From the NCBI RefSeq assembly GCF_024055575.1, contig NZ_JAMXOE010000010.1:1-64000 (forward strand): DNA of 64,000 bases, read 5' to 3'. Origin of the DNA: Mucilaginibacter flavidus. Its GTDB lineage: Bacteria; Bacteroidota; Bacteroidia; Sphingobacteriales; Sphingobacteriaceae. Below the pieces are notes generated by a model. The model was not told where the DNA came from, did no database searches, and saw only the letters and a program-made list of their open reading frames with translations. Shown here in pieces: positions 26,301 to 36,200 of the stretch. The position numbers and the translations under genes are program-made. How positions within the stretch are numbered: position 1 is the first letter of the stretch; the number at the start of each line of letters is the position of its first letter.

Positions 26301-27552
26301 TAATCTAATCTCGAATGCCATAAAATTCACCCCGGATAACGGTAAAATAAGCTGTGGGATTATTGAGGATAGCGACAGTGTAACTATCCGGATAAAGGAT
26401 TCGGGATATGGCATAAGTAAGGAAATAGGTGAGAAGCTTTTTGACAGGTTCTTCCAGATTCAAAACATCAGCCAGTCGCACGGCGGCGGGTTTGGAATTG
26501 GCCTTTATCTCGTGAAAACATTTATCGACAATCACCAGGGCCGCATAGGTTATGAAAGCGAGGAAGCTAACGGCAGCACCTTCAGCGTTACCCTTTTAAA
26601 AGGCAAGAAACATTTTGGAGACAATTTAATTTTTGAAGATACGACTGAACCCTCTATCTTCCTCGACGAGCTGATGGATGACGAGGGGTTGGTAACAGAA
26701 AGCGAATACCTAAACCAGGTACCGGCAGATGCTTATAATGCATTGGTAAGCTCGAAAAAGGTATTGCTTATAATTGAAGATAACCCCGAGGTTAGGCAAT
26801 ACATTGTGCAGATATTCAGTTACGAATACCACGTTTTTGAGGCAGATAATGCAAGAGACGGCTATAATATGATTTGTGAGCTTATGCCAAGTTTAGTAAT
26901 AAGCGATGTAATGATGAATGGCTTTAGCGGAATTGAACTTTGCAGCCGTGTAAAAGAAGATTCGGCTTTAAGCCACATTCCCTTTATTTTATTAACTGCA
27001 AATGCACTACCCGAAATAAAGCTAAAGGGGATAGAATGCGGCGCTGACGACTACATAACAAAGCCGTTTGAAAAGGATGTGCTGGTGGCGAGGGTTAACG
27101 GGCTGATAAAAAGCCATGAAAACCTGCATAAATATTTTTATAATGCTATTACGCTAAAGTCAAATGGTCACAAGATACCTGCGGAATACAAGGAGTTTTT
27201 GGAAAGATGTATAGCGATTGTTGAAAACCACCTGGAAGACGAGCAATTCAGTATTAAAAACCTGTCTGATGAAATAGGCATGAGCCATTCTAATCTTTAC
27301 AAAAAAATCAAAGCTATATCAGGTAGGTCGGCAAATGAGTTTATCAGGTATATCCGGTTGCGCAAGGCTGCCGAACTGATGTTAAATTCTGACGTTACCG
27401 TAGCTGAAGCTGCTTATAAAGTTGGTATCAACAATGCCAAATATTTCAGGGAGCAATTCAGCAAGCTGTTTGGTATTAATCCTTCAGAATATATAAAGAA
27501 ACACCGGGGGCAATTCAACCCGGCAGGTAAACGTTTTGTTACAAAACTTTAG
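23398..27552 (+). CDS. Hybrid two-component system sensor-regulator (HTCS) of the polysaccharide locus
   Basis: 1384 residues. Signal peptide (ends AYAQQ), then 12-14 blades of the two-component-regulator propeller (repeats like GFIWFATEDGLNRFDG, GNIWVSTNKGLSKIE) to about residue 690, a Y_Y_Y domain to about 795, one membrane helix (WYAWLFYVLFAIAMVYYYLRY), HisKA with the phosphorylated His in HEYRTPLTL (His856), HATPase_c (NLISNAIKFTPDNG; GFGIGLYLVK), REC with Asp1170 (LVISDVMM; Lys in ITKPF) and an AraC-type HTH at the C-terminus. In this family a glycan oligosaccharide binds the periplasmic propeller and the cytoplasmic AraC domain switches on the neighbouring susCD. All key residues are present. 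Confidence 0.96.
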   Translation: MRKACLIILCIICETIAYAQQSYNRKILKYSSKDGLSYGFVTGIVQDDNGFIWFATEDGLNRFDGINFKVFKHNASNPNSLPSNYLDFLYKDVEGDIWLSTRQGIYQFDTNTEKYVKFKQAANIQVNDLTSITAVKNTVWFSTYTKGVFSYNKTTGSFKNFNLKNIEPAILNSSTYVYQDSKGLLWVGAETTTSVFNTADGQVKKSLNSQMPLNQVPAGRVNAITEDEYSNIWIATNKGLAVYRRAQNKILVFEGPRYQMRSNNFSSLLQDNSHNLLIGLQDGGLYRLDLQKANLTDFENVSIQPVKTDDNFTVTERTVFRLYMDKDKNVWAGTYGDGVYLLGNVPGIFKKFQNKLRDANSTGYLRYYGMCMDDEGYLWLGTDGDGIYKKKLNGEVIQHYFADVPGAPLKNVAILAAYKSRNNDLWFGSYAHGLFKYDKKTGNFTNWMHNASDPSSLCRNDVRTIFEDLDNNIWLGTNKGGISVLPKNGKKFINYSTANNTLPGNDIRVICEDNTGKIYIGTYGNGLLCFDKQQHKFSACFSSSQLAEFLPSKVIYSLKCFGSKLMIGTESNGLIIYDLESKSIKRFMESDGLANNTINAIQRDSKGNIWVSTNKGLSKIENKMGSILNYDVSNGLQAGHFSPGSSMYSAWDNFICFGGTEGYNIFFPDDVKRSNFKPKVLITGLQLFNKDVEVGEKDHILSKTINKADEIVLKPDQSVFSVQYVALNYPYSDKSEFAYRLVGLDKNWNYVKTQKSATYRYLEPGTYVFKVKASNQDGVWFDDYAAINIRILPPWYKTWYAWLFYVLFAIAMVYYYLRYKNNQSKLKYDIRLAKITAEQEKELNEKKLSFFTNISHEYRTPLTLIINPLKQLLADKENSPGDTNALKVVYRNAKRLLSLTDQLLLFRKADSGGDKLTIVKLNIVELCKEVILYFDYQVKTKNLQIGFNSDNAVIEVYADRGKIEIVIFNLISNAIKFTPDNGKISCGIIEDSDSVTIRIKDSGYGISKEIGEKLFDRFFQIQNISQSHGGGFGIGLYLVKTFIDNHQGRIGYESEEANGSTFSVTLLKGKKHFGDNLIFEDTTEPSIFLDELMDDEGLVTESEYLNQVPADAYNALVSSKKVLLIIEDNPEVRQYIVQIFSYEYHVFEADNARDGYNMICELMPSLVISDVMMNGFSGIELCSRVKEDSALSHIPFILLTANALPEIKLKGIECGADDYITKPFEKDVLVARVNGLIKSHENLHKYFYNAITLKSNGHKIPAEYKEFLERCIAIVENHLEDEQFSIKNLSDEIGMSHSNLYKKIKAISGRSANEFIRYIRLRKAAELMLNSDVTVAEAAYKVGINNAKYFREQFSKLFGINPSEYIKKHRGQFNPAGKRFVTKL

Positions 27553-27972
27553 AATTAAAATCAGCTTTTCCGGATTATTTTATTCAAAAAGTAGTTTATC
27601 TAGCGCATTTTATTAAATAGCCCCCCTATAATTACGATTTACCCCCCCTTTTTAGTTCGCTATTATCACCAGATTAGCGTTGCCAATAATACCTGTATCT
27701 TTTACATTAATTAATTTAATAAGCATTTATACCACCCGGAGGAATAAACCAGGCTGGTAAAATAGGCGGTTTAACTATAAATGTATTTTATACGGTTATA
27801 GGCCAAAAGAAAAGCAAATACCAATATGCGATTCATAAACCCAATTATTATTAACCTAAAAAAACAACAAAATGGAAGAAAAAAAATGCCCTTAACCCTA
27901 AAAGTGATTGTATGGCGATTATTCAATTGCCGCTAATTAGAACCTGTCAATTTCTCATCTTAAAAATCAACT
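27553..27972 (+). promoter_or_regulatory. Leader and probable HTCS-controlled promoter of the susC operon
   Basis: 420 bp without a gene. Two C-tracts, CCCCCC at 27621-27626 and CCCCCCC at 27642-27648, start 21 bp apart (two helical turns), a good layout for a dimeric AraC-type binding domain. TAGTTCGCTAT follows at 27653-27663 and recurs at 52147-52157. A tiny frame ATG GAA GAA AAA AAA TGC CCT TAA lies at 27872-27895 in the long leader. Operator role is inferred from position. Confidence 0.45.
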
Positions 27973-30900
27973 ATGCAACATTTTTTATCTAAACAAACAC
28001 GCATTTTATCGAAGCGCTCAAAGGTGATATCAGCTTTCCTGCTGGTATTTCTGCTGCTTACCGATATTGCGAATGCAGCTGTGAGCAGTAAAACTAAATT
28101 ATTGATGCCTGAAAAAAGGGCGTCTGGTTATAATAACACTATTGCCGCACCAATTAACATTAAAGGAAAAGTAACCGACCAGGCCACTGGCGAAACCCTC
28201 ATCGGTGTTTCGGTAAAAATCAAGAACACCAATACCGGGACGCTTACCGACGTAAACGGTAATTTCGCACTTACCGCACCTGATAATGCAACTTTAGTGG
28301 TATCTTACATCGGTTATAGCACATTGGAGGTGCCGGTGAATGGTCAAACAACACTCGATATTAAATTACAGGCTTCGGCAAAAGGCCTTAATGAAGTTGT
28401 GGTTGTAGGCTACGGTGTACAAAAGAAAGCCACACTTACCGGTGCAGTAGTAGCGGTTAAGGGCGATGAACTAATAAAGTCACCCGCAACGAACCTCTCC
28501 AACTCAATTGCCGGGCGTATGGCTGGCGTTACTGCCACCAATTCGAGCGGTGAACCTGGTTATGATGGTTCAACCATTCGCATCCGCGGTACTAATACGC
28601 TGGGAAATAGCGACCCATTGGTGGTAATTGACGGGGTTCCGTCGCCTGCCGGCCAAAACTCGATTGACCGTATAAACCCGGCAGATGTTGAAAGTATCTC
28701 CGTTTTAAAGGACGCATCTGCAGCTATTTATGGTTCCAGGGCAGCTAACGGCGTTATCCTGGTTACCACTAAGCATGGTAAAATGGGTAAGCCGGAAATT
28801 TCTTATACTTACAACCACGGATGGTCGCAGCCAACTGTTATTCCTAAAATGGCTAATTCAACAGAGTATGCTACTTTGGTGAATGAAATTGACTTATACA
28901 ACCTGCCATCGCAATACTGGAGTGCTGCATCTGCTGCATTTAAATCAACCGGAAGCTTTACCAGGCCCGATAATGGTGCTACGTCTTCAGCGTCATTCCA
29001 GCCTTCCGACTTTAAAAAATTCGCCGACGGATCTGATCCATGGGGACACCCTAATACCGATTGGTTTAAGGCCACTTTAAAAACCTGGTCGCCCCAGTCG
29101 CGTCAAAACATCCAGTTAGCTGGTGGTTCGGAAAGTGTGAAGTATTTAGCCTCTATTGGATATGAAAGCCAGGACGGATATTATAAAAATTCAGCTACCG
29201 GCTATAAGCAGTATGATTTTCGTTTGAACCTTGATGCCAAGGTAAATAAATATGTAAGCACTTCGTTTGGCGTATCAGGTCGCCAGGAAAACCGATCCTT
29301 CCCTGACGGTGGTGGTGCGGGCGATATATTCAGGATGCTGATGCGCGGCTATCCTAACAAGCCGGCGTACTGGCCAAATGGGTTACCGGGACCGGATATT
29401 GAAAACGGCCAGCAACCCGTACTGATCACCACCAATCAAACCGGGTACGCGAAAGATACACGCTATTATGTGCAGACTAATGGCAAAATCGAGATCACCG
29501 TACCAGGAGTAGCTGGATTGAAATTTACCGGAAACGTAGCCCTGGATAAATATATGCAGCAAACTAAAAACTGGCAAAAGCCATGGTTTGTTTACAGCTG
29601 GGATAATGTGCATTATGAAGCTGATGGCAAAACCCCGGTGCTGACTAAGGTAGCGCGCGGTCCGGCCCAGGCAAATCTTAGCCAGGGTTCTGATGACCAG
29701 TTTAGCAGTATGCTGGAAGGTATAGCAAGTTATACCCATAGTTTTGGCAGCCATAACATTGTGGTGCTGGCAGGTGTAACCAAGGAAAAATCAAATGATA
29801 GCTATTTCGGCGCCAACCGCAGGTATTATAACTCAACAGCAATCGATCAATTATCTGCAGGCGGTAACGCAGAAATCGGCAACTACGGCGGAGCCTGGGA
29901 AAAGGCCCGTTTAAGTTACTTCGGCAGGGTTGGGTATAACTATAAAGAGAAATACCTGGCCGAGTTTTTATGGCGGGTGGATGGTTCATACATCTTCCCC
30001 GAAAATCATCGCTTTGGCTTCTTCCCCGGCATATCAGCCGGCTGGAGAGTTTCGGAGGAGAATTTCTTTAAAAACAATGTGAAGTTTATCCAAAACTTAA
30101 AGCTTCGCGGGTCATGGGGCCAATTGGGGAACGACAATGTGGTTAACCCTGCCAACGGACAGTTGGATGAATACGCGTTCCTTTCCTTATATAACATTGG
30201 TTCTTACATAATTGGTGGCGTGCCGGTACAAACATTAGCCGAAGGCATAGCACCAAATCCGAATTTTACATGGGAAGTTGCCAATAACAGCGATGTTGCA
30301 TTAGAGGGTACCACGTTGAATGGAAAACTTGATTTTGTGCTGGAGGCTTTTTTAAATAAACGTACCGCCATATTATGGCCTAAGTCGGGTACCATTCCTG
30401 CCACCGGCATACCCGGTAACCTGCTACCTCCTGTAAATTATGCAAAGGTAACCAATAAGGGATGGGAGTTTCAATTAACCTATCATGACAATGTTGGCCA
30501 GTTTCGATATAATGTAGGAGTTACCGGCAGCTATGCTAAAAACAGGATCGATCTGTGGAATGAAGCTCCCGGAGCACCTGCGTGGCAAAAATCTACCGGA
30601 CACCCTATCGGAAGCAGCCTGTATTATGTTTACAAAGGTATATTTGCTACACAGGCTCAAATTGATGCCAATAAAATTGACTACAGTGGCGTTGGCGCAA
30701 GCACCTTGCGTCCCGGCGATATGATTTACGAAGACGTAAACGGTGACGGTAAAATTACCGGCGATGACCAGGTGAGGAATGATAAAAATAACACCCCTAC
30801 TTTCCAGGGAGGTTTAAGTATTGGTGCACAATATAAAAACTTCGATTTAACGGTTTTATTCCAGGGTGCAGCTGGTGCACAGCTTTATTTTCAAACAGAG

Positions 30901-31257
30901 TCAGGAACTATTGGTAACTACACGCAGTACAGTTACGACCATCGTTGGACGGTTGATAACCCAAGCACAGTTTACCCCCGCACCGTCGACCGGAATAACC
31001 AATATTTCTCAAATGGTAATACCTACTGGCTGTTGAATATGAATTATATCAGGCTTAAAAACGTTGAGCTTGGTTACACCATCCCATCCACAATCAACAG
31101 AAAAATTGGCTTGAGTAATTTACGCTTCTATGCAAACGGGCTTAACCTGGCAACATTCGCAAAGCAGCATATATATGACCCCGAATCAACAAGTTCAGAC
31201 GGGCACTATTACCTACAGTCAAGGGTCATCAATTTGGGCGCAAGTGTAAAATTTTAA
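27973..31257 (+). CDS. SusC/RagA-type TonB-dependent outer-membrane transporter
   Basis: 1094 residues. N-terminal signal (LLVFLLLTDIANAA), carboxypeptidase-D-like regulatory domain (IKGKVTDQATGETLIGVSVKIKN, in pieces) at about 55-135, TonB box/plug start (LNEVVVVGYGVQKKATLTGAV) and plug (RIRGTNTLGNSDPLVVIDGVP, DVESISVLKDASAAIYGSRAANGVILVTTK, in pieces), then a 22-strand barrel ending in VINLGASVKF with the terminal aromatic residue. It imports oligosaccharides as a complex with SusD, which follows 10 bp later. Specific glycan cannot be read from it; neighbours suggest beta-galactan. Confidence 0.96.
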   Translation: MQHFLSKQTRILSKRSKVISAFLLVFLLLTDIANAAVSSKTKLLMPEKRASGYNNTIAAPINIKGKVTDQATGETLIGVSVKIKNTNTGTLTDVNGNFALTAPDNATLVVSYIGYSTLEVPVNGQTTLDIKLQASAKGLNEVVVVGYGVQKKATLTGAVVAVKGDELIKSPATNLSNSIAGRMAGVTATNSSGEPGYDGSTIRIRGTNTLGNSDPLVVIDGVPSPAGQNSIDRINPADVESISVLKDASAAIYGSRAANGVILVTTKHGKMGKPEISYTYNHGWSQPTVIPKMANSTEYATLVNEIDLYNLPSQYWSAASAAFKSTGSFTRPDNGATSSASFQPSDFKKFADGSDPWGHPNTDWFKATLKTWSPQSRQNIQLAGGSESVKYLASIGYESQDGYYKNSATGYKQYDFRLNLDAKVNKYVSTSFGVSGRQENRSFPDGGGAGDIFRMLMRGYPNKPAYWPNGLPGPDIENGQQPVLITTNQTGYAKDTRYYVQTNGKIEITVPGVAGLKFTGNVALDKYMQQTKNWQKPWFVYSWDNVHYEADGKTPVLTKVARGPAQANLSQGSDDQFSSMLEGIASYTHSFGSHNIVVLAGVTKEKSNDSYFGANRRYYNSTAIDQLSAGGNAEIGNYGGAWEKARLSYFGRVGYNYKEKYLAEFLWRVDGSYIFPENHRFGFFPGISAGWRVSEENFFKNNVKFIQNLKLRGSWGQLGNDNVVNPANGQLDEYAFLSLYNIGSYIIGGVPVQTLAEGIAPNPNFTWEVANNSDVALEGTTLNGKLDFVLEAFLNKRTAILWPKSGTIPATGIPGNLLPPVNYAKVTNKGWEFQLTYHDNVGQFRYNVGVTGSYAKNRIDLWNEAPGAPAWQKSTGHPIGSSLYYVYKGIFATQAQIDANKIDYSGVGASTLRPGDMIYEDVNGDGKITGDDQVRNDKNNTPTFQGGLSIGAQYKNFDLTVLFQGAAGAQLYFQTESGTIGNYTQYSYDHRWTVDNPSTVYPRTVDRNNQYFSNGNTYWLLNMNYIRLKNVELGYTIPSTINRKIGLSNLRFYANGLNLATFAKQHIYDPESTSSDGHYYLQSRVINLGASVKF

Positions 31258-31267
31258 TTTGAACGAT

Positions 31268-33112
31268 ATGAAAACATTTTTAAGAAGTATCTCAATGATC
31301 ACCGTTGTATCGGGAGCACTGCTTACATCGTGTAAGAAGGAGTTTTTGAATACAACGCCATTAAACCAGGCATCGTCGGCAACCACCTGGGCAGATCCCA
31401 ACCTTTCGCAGGCTTTTGTAACTGAGTTGTACAATGGTCTGTATGAAGGTGAACTTAACCAGGAAAACCTCGATTGCCAGACCGATAATGCGCTCTACAA
31501 TTTTGGAAAAGAGAACATAAACGAAGGGAACATAAGCCCGGCTAACACTGGCAACGTACCGCATACGTACGAATGGGGAAACATGTACGCCCGGATACGG
31601 TCGGCTAACATTGCTTTAGAGCAATTGGCTAAGTCTCCAATTGATAAATCACTGGCCGACAAGTTAACAGGCGAAGCTTTGTTTATGCGTGCATATTATT
31701 ATAATCAATTACTGCGTTATTACGGGGGGATTCCACTTGTGAAATCGTCTTATTCGGCCAGCGCAACTGACTTTACTATTGCCAGGAGCAGCTATTCGGA
31801 TTGTGTTGATTTTATAGTTGGTGACCTGGACAAGGCCAGCACCCTGTTGCAAGGTAAGTCCCAGGATAAAGGGCGCGCCACAAGTGATGCAGCATTGGCT
31901 TTAAAGGCCAGGGTGTTATTATATGCCGCCAGCGATTTGCACGACATGCCAACCGCAAAAGCAAAATCGACCCTTATTTCTCAATTTGCGCACCCTGAAT
32001 TGTTAGGCTACGTAGACGGTGACCGTGCCGCCCGCTGGCAAAAAGCACAGGACGCAGCAAAAGCGGTTATGGCTTTAGGTAAATACGGTTTTAAACTTGA
32101 TTTAAGTGCTCCTGACGCTAATGGTTTTACAAATTATCAAAACTCCTATTTATCGAGAAATGGCGGCGAGGCTGAGCTTTTGTTCGCCCGTTATTTTGCT
32201 AACGCCAAAGACGAGTGGGGTGCATGGTATGCCCGTAACAACTGTACTAACGGTTACCACGGCTGGACATCGAGCGAACCGACGCAAAACATGGTTGATG
32301 ATTATGAGATGATGGATGGTACCAAGTTTGACTGGACTAAACCAGAAGAAGCTGCAGCTCCTTATCAAAACAGGGATCCCCGCTTTTATGCTTCTGTATT
32401 GTATGACGGTGCCCCATGGAAACCTCGTACACCAGACGGCGCTGGTATTGACCCTTACAATGAGATACAGATGGGCACTTATCAAACAGGCAGCGCAGGC
32501 AGCGCAGTAACTTACTTTGGTTTGGACACAAGAAACGGGCCTATCGAAAACTGGAACGGCACTCGTACCGGTTATGCCATCAGGAAGTTTATGGACCCTA
32601 ACCCGGCTATTGTTGATAATAACACACGCCAGGAAGTGCCATCGCCTATGATAAGATACACCGAGGTTGTGTTTAATTACATAGAAACATGCCTGGCCTT
32701 AGGCCAGGAAGGCGAGGCGAAGACCTGGCTCAACAGGATCCGCTTCCGCTCGGGAATGCCGGCTATTACCGATGCAGGGGATGCCCTGGTGCAACGCTAC
32801 CGGAACGAACGCAACGTGGAAATGATGTTTGAAGAGCAACGGTTTTACGACGCCCGCCGCTGGATGATTGCACCGCAAACGCTTGGAAATAAAGCGAAAA
32901 TAATGAAGATTACGGGTACACTAAAGGCTGGCAAAACGGTAAGCGTTTACAGGTACAATACCGATAATTACAATTATACCTATACGGTACAGGAACTTGA
33001 CCCGGGAGTGGAAAACCGCAGCTGGAATGACAAAGTTTATTTCCCGCCTATTTACAGGGATGAGATGAATAAAAACAATAAGTTAATTCAGAACCCAGGT
33101 TATACTAATTAA
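31268..33112 (+). CDS. SusD/RagB-type surface glycan-binding lipoprotein
   Basis: 614 residues from ATG 31268 (MKTFLRSISM); a TTG three codons earlier is less likely. Lipobox LLTSC with Cys near residue 22. Typical family landmarks: FLNTTPLNQ at the start, LTGEALFMRAYYYNQLLRYYGGIPLV, a tetratricopeptide-like helical core and a C-terminal RNERNVEMMFEEQRFYDARRW and YFPPIYRDEMNKN motif. It covers the extracellular face of SusC as a lid and captures oligosaccharides. A terminator at 33141 follows, so susC-susD is a complete unit and the genes behind need their own promoter or readthrough. Confidence 0.95.
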   Translation: MKTFLRSISMITVVSGALLTSCKKEFLNTTPLNQASSATTWADPNLSQAFVTELYNGLYEGELNQENLDCQTDNALYNFGKENINEGNISPANTGNVPHTYEWGNMYARIRSANIALEQLAKSPIDKSLADKLTGEALFMRAYYYNQLLRYYGGIPLVKSSYSASATDFTIARSSYSDCVDFIVGDLDKASTLLQGKSQDKGRATSDAALALKARVLLYAASDLHDMPTAKAKSTLISQFAHPELLGYVDGDRAARWQKAQDAAKAVMALGKYGFKLDLSAPDANGFTNYQNSYLSRNGGEAELLFARYFANAKDEWGAWYARNNCTNGYHGWTSSEPTQNMVDDYEMMDGTKFDWTKPEEAAAPYQNRDPRFYASVLYDGAPWKPRTPDGAGIDPYNEIQMGTYQTGSAGSAVTYFGLDTRNGPIENWNGTRTGYAIRKFMDPNPAIVDNNTRQEVPSPMIRYTEVVFNYIETCLALGQEGEAKTWLNRIRFRSGMPAITDAGDALVQRYRNERNVEMMFEEQRFYDARRWMIAPQTLGNKAKIMKITGTLKAGKTVSVYRYNTDNYNYTYTVQELDPGVENRSWNDKVYFPPIYRDEMNKNNKLIQNPGYTN

Positions 33113-33140
33113 AGAGAAACAAATTCTGTATATTTAATCT

Positions 33141-33176
33141 AAAGAATGCCGGGAAGAAAATACCGGCATTCTTTTA
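33141..33176 (+). terminator. Terminator between susD and the FG-GAP gene
   Basis: AAAGAATGCCGG / CCGGCATTCTTTT, 11-bp stem with a 10-base loop and a T-run. It probably lowers, rather than ends, expression of the downstream genes, as often behind susD. Confidence 0.85.
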
Positions 33177-33207
33177 CTTTTAACCCCTTACTTAAACGAA
33201 AAATTTG

Positions 33208-36200
33208 GTGAATATTTACAGAAAAACATTTTTTCAATTGCTTTTTAGCGGAATTGTGATAGTAACCGGTTGTACCCATAAAACTGCCGATAGTGATGCT
33301 GCCACCGAAAACGGCAAACCTCTTTTCACCCTGCTGTCGCCTGAACAAACCCATGTGGATTTTAGCAATACATTAACCGAAGGGCTGAACACCAACGTGC
33401 TGATGTATGAATATTTTTATAATGGCGGCGGCGTAGCCGTTGGCGACCTTAACGGCGACGGCCTGCAGGATCTATATTTTACCGGCAATATGACTGATAA
33501 TAAACTTTATATCAATAAAGGACATATGCAGTTTGCTGACATAACCGCCACCGCTGGTGTGGCCGGCCGGCCTGGCCCCTGGAAGACAGGCGTAACCATG
33601 GTGGATATAAATGGCGACGGTAAATTGGATATTTACGTTTGTTACTCGGGAAATGTGCGCGAAGAACATCGCGAAAACCAACTGTTTATTAACCAGGGTA
33701 ACGACAAGGAGGGAAATCCACAATTTACCGAAGAAGCCCGCCAATATGGGCTGGCCGATGCAGGCTACAGCACGCAGGCAGTTTTTTTTGATTATGACCT
33801 TGACGGCGACCTCGATATGTTTTTGCTCAATCATAGCCCCACCCAATTACCTGTATTGGATGAGGTTAATACCGTAGCAGCTTTAAAAAAATCGAACTCG
33901 TTTAATGGAGTAAGGCTATACAGGAATGACAATGGAGTTTTTAAAAATGTAACCGAACAGGCAGGGATAAGCAGCTCTGACCTCACTTATGGGCTAGGTG
34001 CCGCCATAGATGATATTAATGGCGATGGCCTTCCTGATATTTACATATCAAATGATTATACCATTCCCGATTTTATGTACATCAACAACGGGAACGGCAC
34101 CTTCACCAATAAGCTGCAATCGTCGTTGGGCCATACTTCCCAGTTCTCAATGGGGAATAATATTTCGGATATAAACAACGATGGCTTGCCCGATATTTTT
34201 ACGCTCGACATGCTTCCCGAGGGGAACCGCCGGCAAAAGTTATTATTCGCGCCGGATAATTACGAAAAATTCGACTTGACGCTTCGCACGGGCTTCTACT
34301 ACCAATATATGCGTAATATGCTGCAAATCAACAATGGAAACGGCACTTTTAGCGAGGTTGGCCAGTTGTCGGGTATCTCCAATACCGACTGGAGCTGGGC
34401 TCCTTTATTCGCCGATTATGACAACGATGGCTGGAAAGACCTTTTTGTAACAAACGGATACACCCGCGATTTTACAAACATGGATTTCATGAAATATATG
34501 GGTGATTATTTGAAGGACAGGAGGTTGATGCGCAAGGATATTTACAACCTGGTGCAGCAAATGCCGTCGTCGCAGGTGAGTAGTTATTTTTTTAAAAATA
34601 ACGGGAACCTGACATTCACCAATACCAGCACGGCGTGGGGCATCACCCAATCATCAAACAGCAACGGCGCTGCCTATGCCGACCTGGACAACGATGGCGA
34701 CCTTGACCTTGTGGTTAATAATATTAATCAGCCTGCTTTTATCTATCAAAACGAATCCGACAAACAATCCGGCAACCATTACCTGCAGCTTAAATTGGAA
34801 GGTGCCGGTAAAAACACCCAGGGAATAGGGGCCAGGGTCACTATTTATATAAAAAACAAGTTGCAGTACCTTGAGCAAATGCCGAGCCGCGGATTTCAGT
34901 CCAGCGTGTCGCCGGTACTGCATTTTGGCTTGGGCAAGGATAAACAAGTGGATTCGTTGCGGATAATATGGCAAACGGGAGATTCGCAGCTTATACAGCA
35001 CATTAATGCCGACCAGCAGTTAGTACTTAATGAAAAAAATGCCGCAGGCAAATATCTAAAACCCCAGCCTGAAAAGTCCATTTTTACCGAGATCGCATCC
35101 CCCGTAAATAACAAACAAGAAAAAAACATCATTAACGACTTTAAGCGGCAGCCGCTGATGATAAACCCGATGTCGTTTTCGGGGCCGTGCATTGTTAAAG
35201 GTGATGTAAACGGTGATGGGTTGGAGGATGTTTACGTTGGCGGAGAAGATGGTAAATCAGGAGCCTTATACTTGCAACAGGCAAATCAAACATTCGTTTT
35301 AAAATCTGTACCAGCATTTGACGCTGATAAAAAATGCAACGATGCAGCAGCGCTGTTTTTTGATGCCAATGGCGATGGTAAACCTGATTTGTATGTTGCC
35401 TCGGGTGGCTATGGCGACATTGTGCCCGGAGACCCGGCGTTGCAGGACAGGCTTTATATTAACGATGGGAAAGGTAATTTCACCAAAGAAAAAAATGGCC
35501 TGCCTAAAATGTTGGGCAGCAAAAGCTGTGTAACAGCTGCCGACATCAACGGCGATGGATACCCCGACTTATTTGTGGGAGGAAGAGTAGTACCGGGAAG
35601 GTATCCGGAAGCACCGCAAAGCTATATCCTTTTGAATGACGGGAAGGGGCATTTTAGCGACGAAACAAATAAATACAACCCGCAACTGCAGCACATAGGT
35701 ATGGTAACCGATGCTGTATGGGTAGATATAAACGGTGATAAAAAGCCCGACCTGGTTTTAGTTGGTGAATGGATGCCTATTACTGTATTAACTAATACAG
35801 GTAACCAGTTGGTAAATAGCACCAGCACTTATTTCGATAAGCCGCAAAGCGGATTCTGGAACAAGATACTCGTTGAGGACTTTAACCACGACGGACACCC
35901 GGACTTTATTGCCGGCAACCTTGGGCTTAACACACAATGTAAAGTTTCGGATGCGGAACCTGCGGAGATGTATTATAAGGACTTTGACGACAATGGCGCG
36001 GTCGACCCGATTTTTTGCTTTTATATCCAGGGCAAAAGTTACCCTTATTTAACCCGCGATGAATTATTTGACCAAATGAGCATCATGCGTAATCGTTTCC
36101 CGGACTATAAGAGTTACGCAGATGCGACACTTACAGACATATTTACCCCTGTGGAATTAAAGGGCGCAAACCATTTATACGCAAATAATCTTTCCACTAC

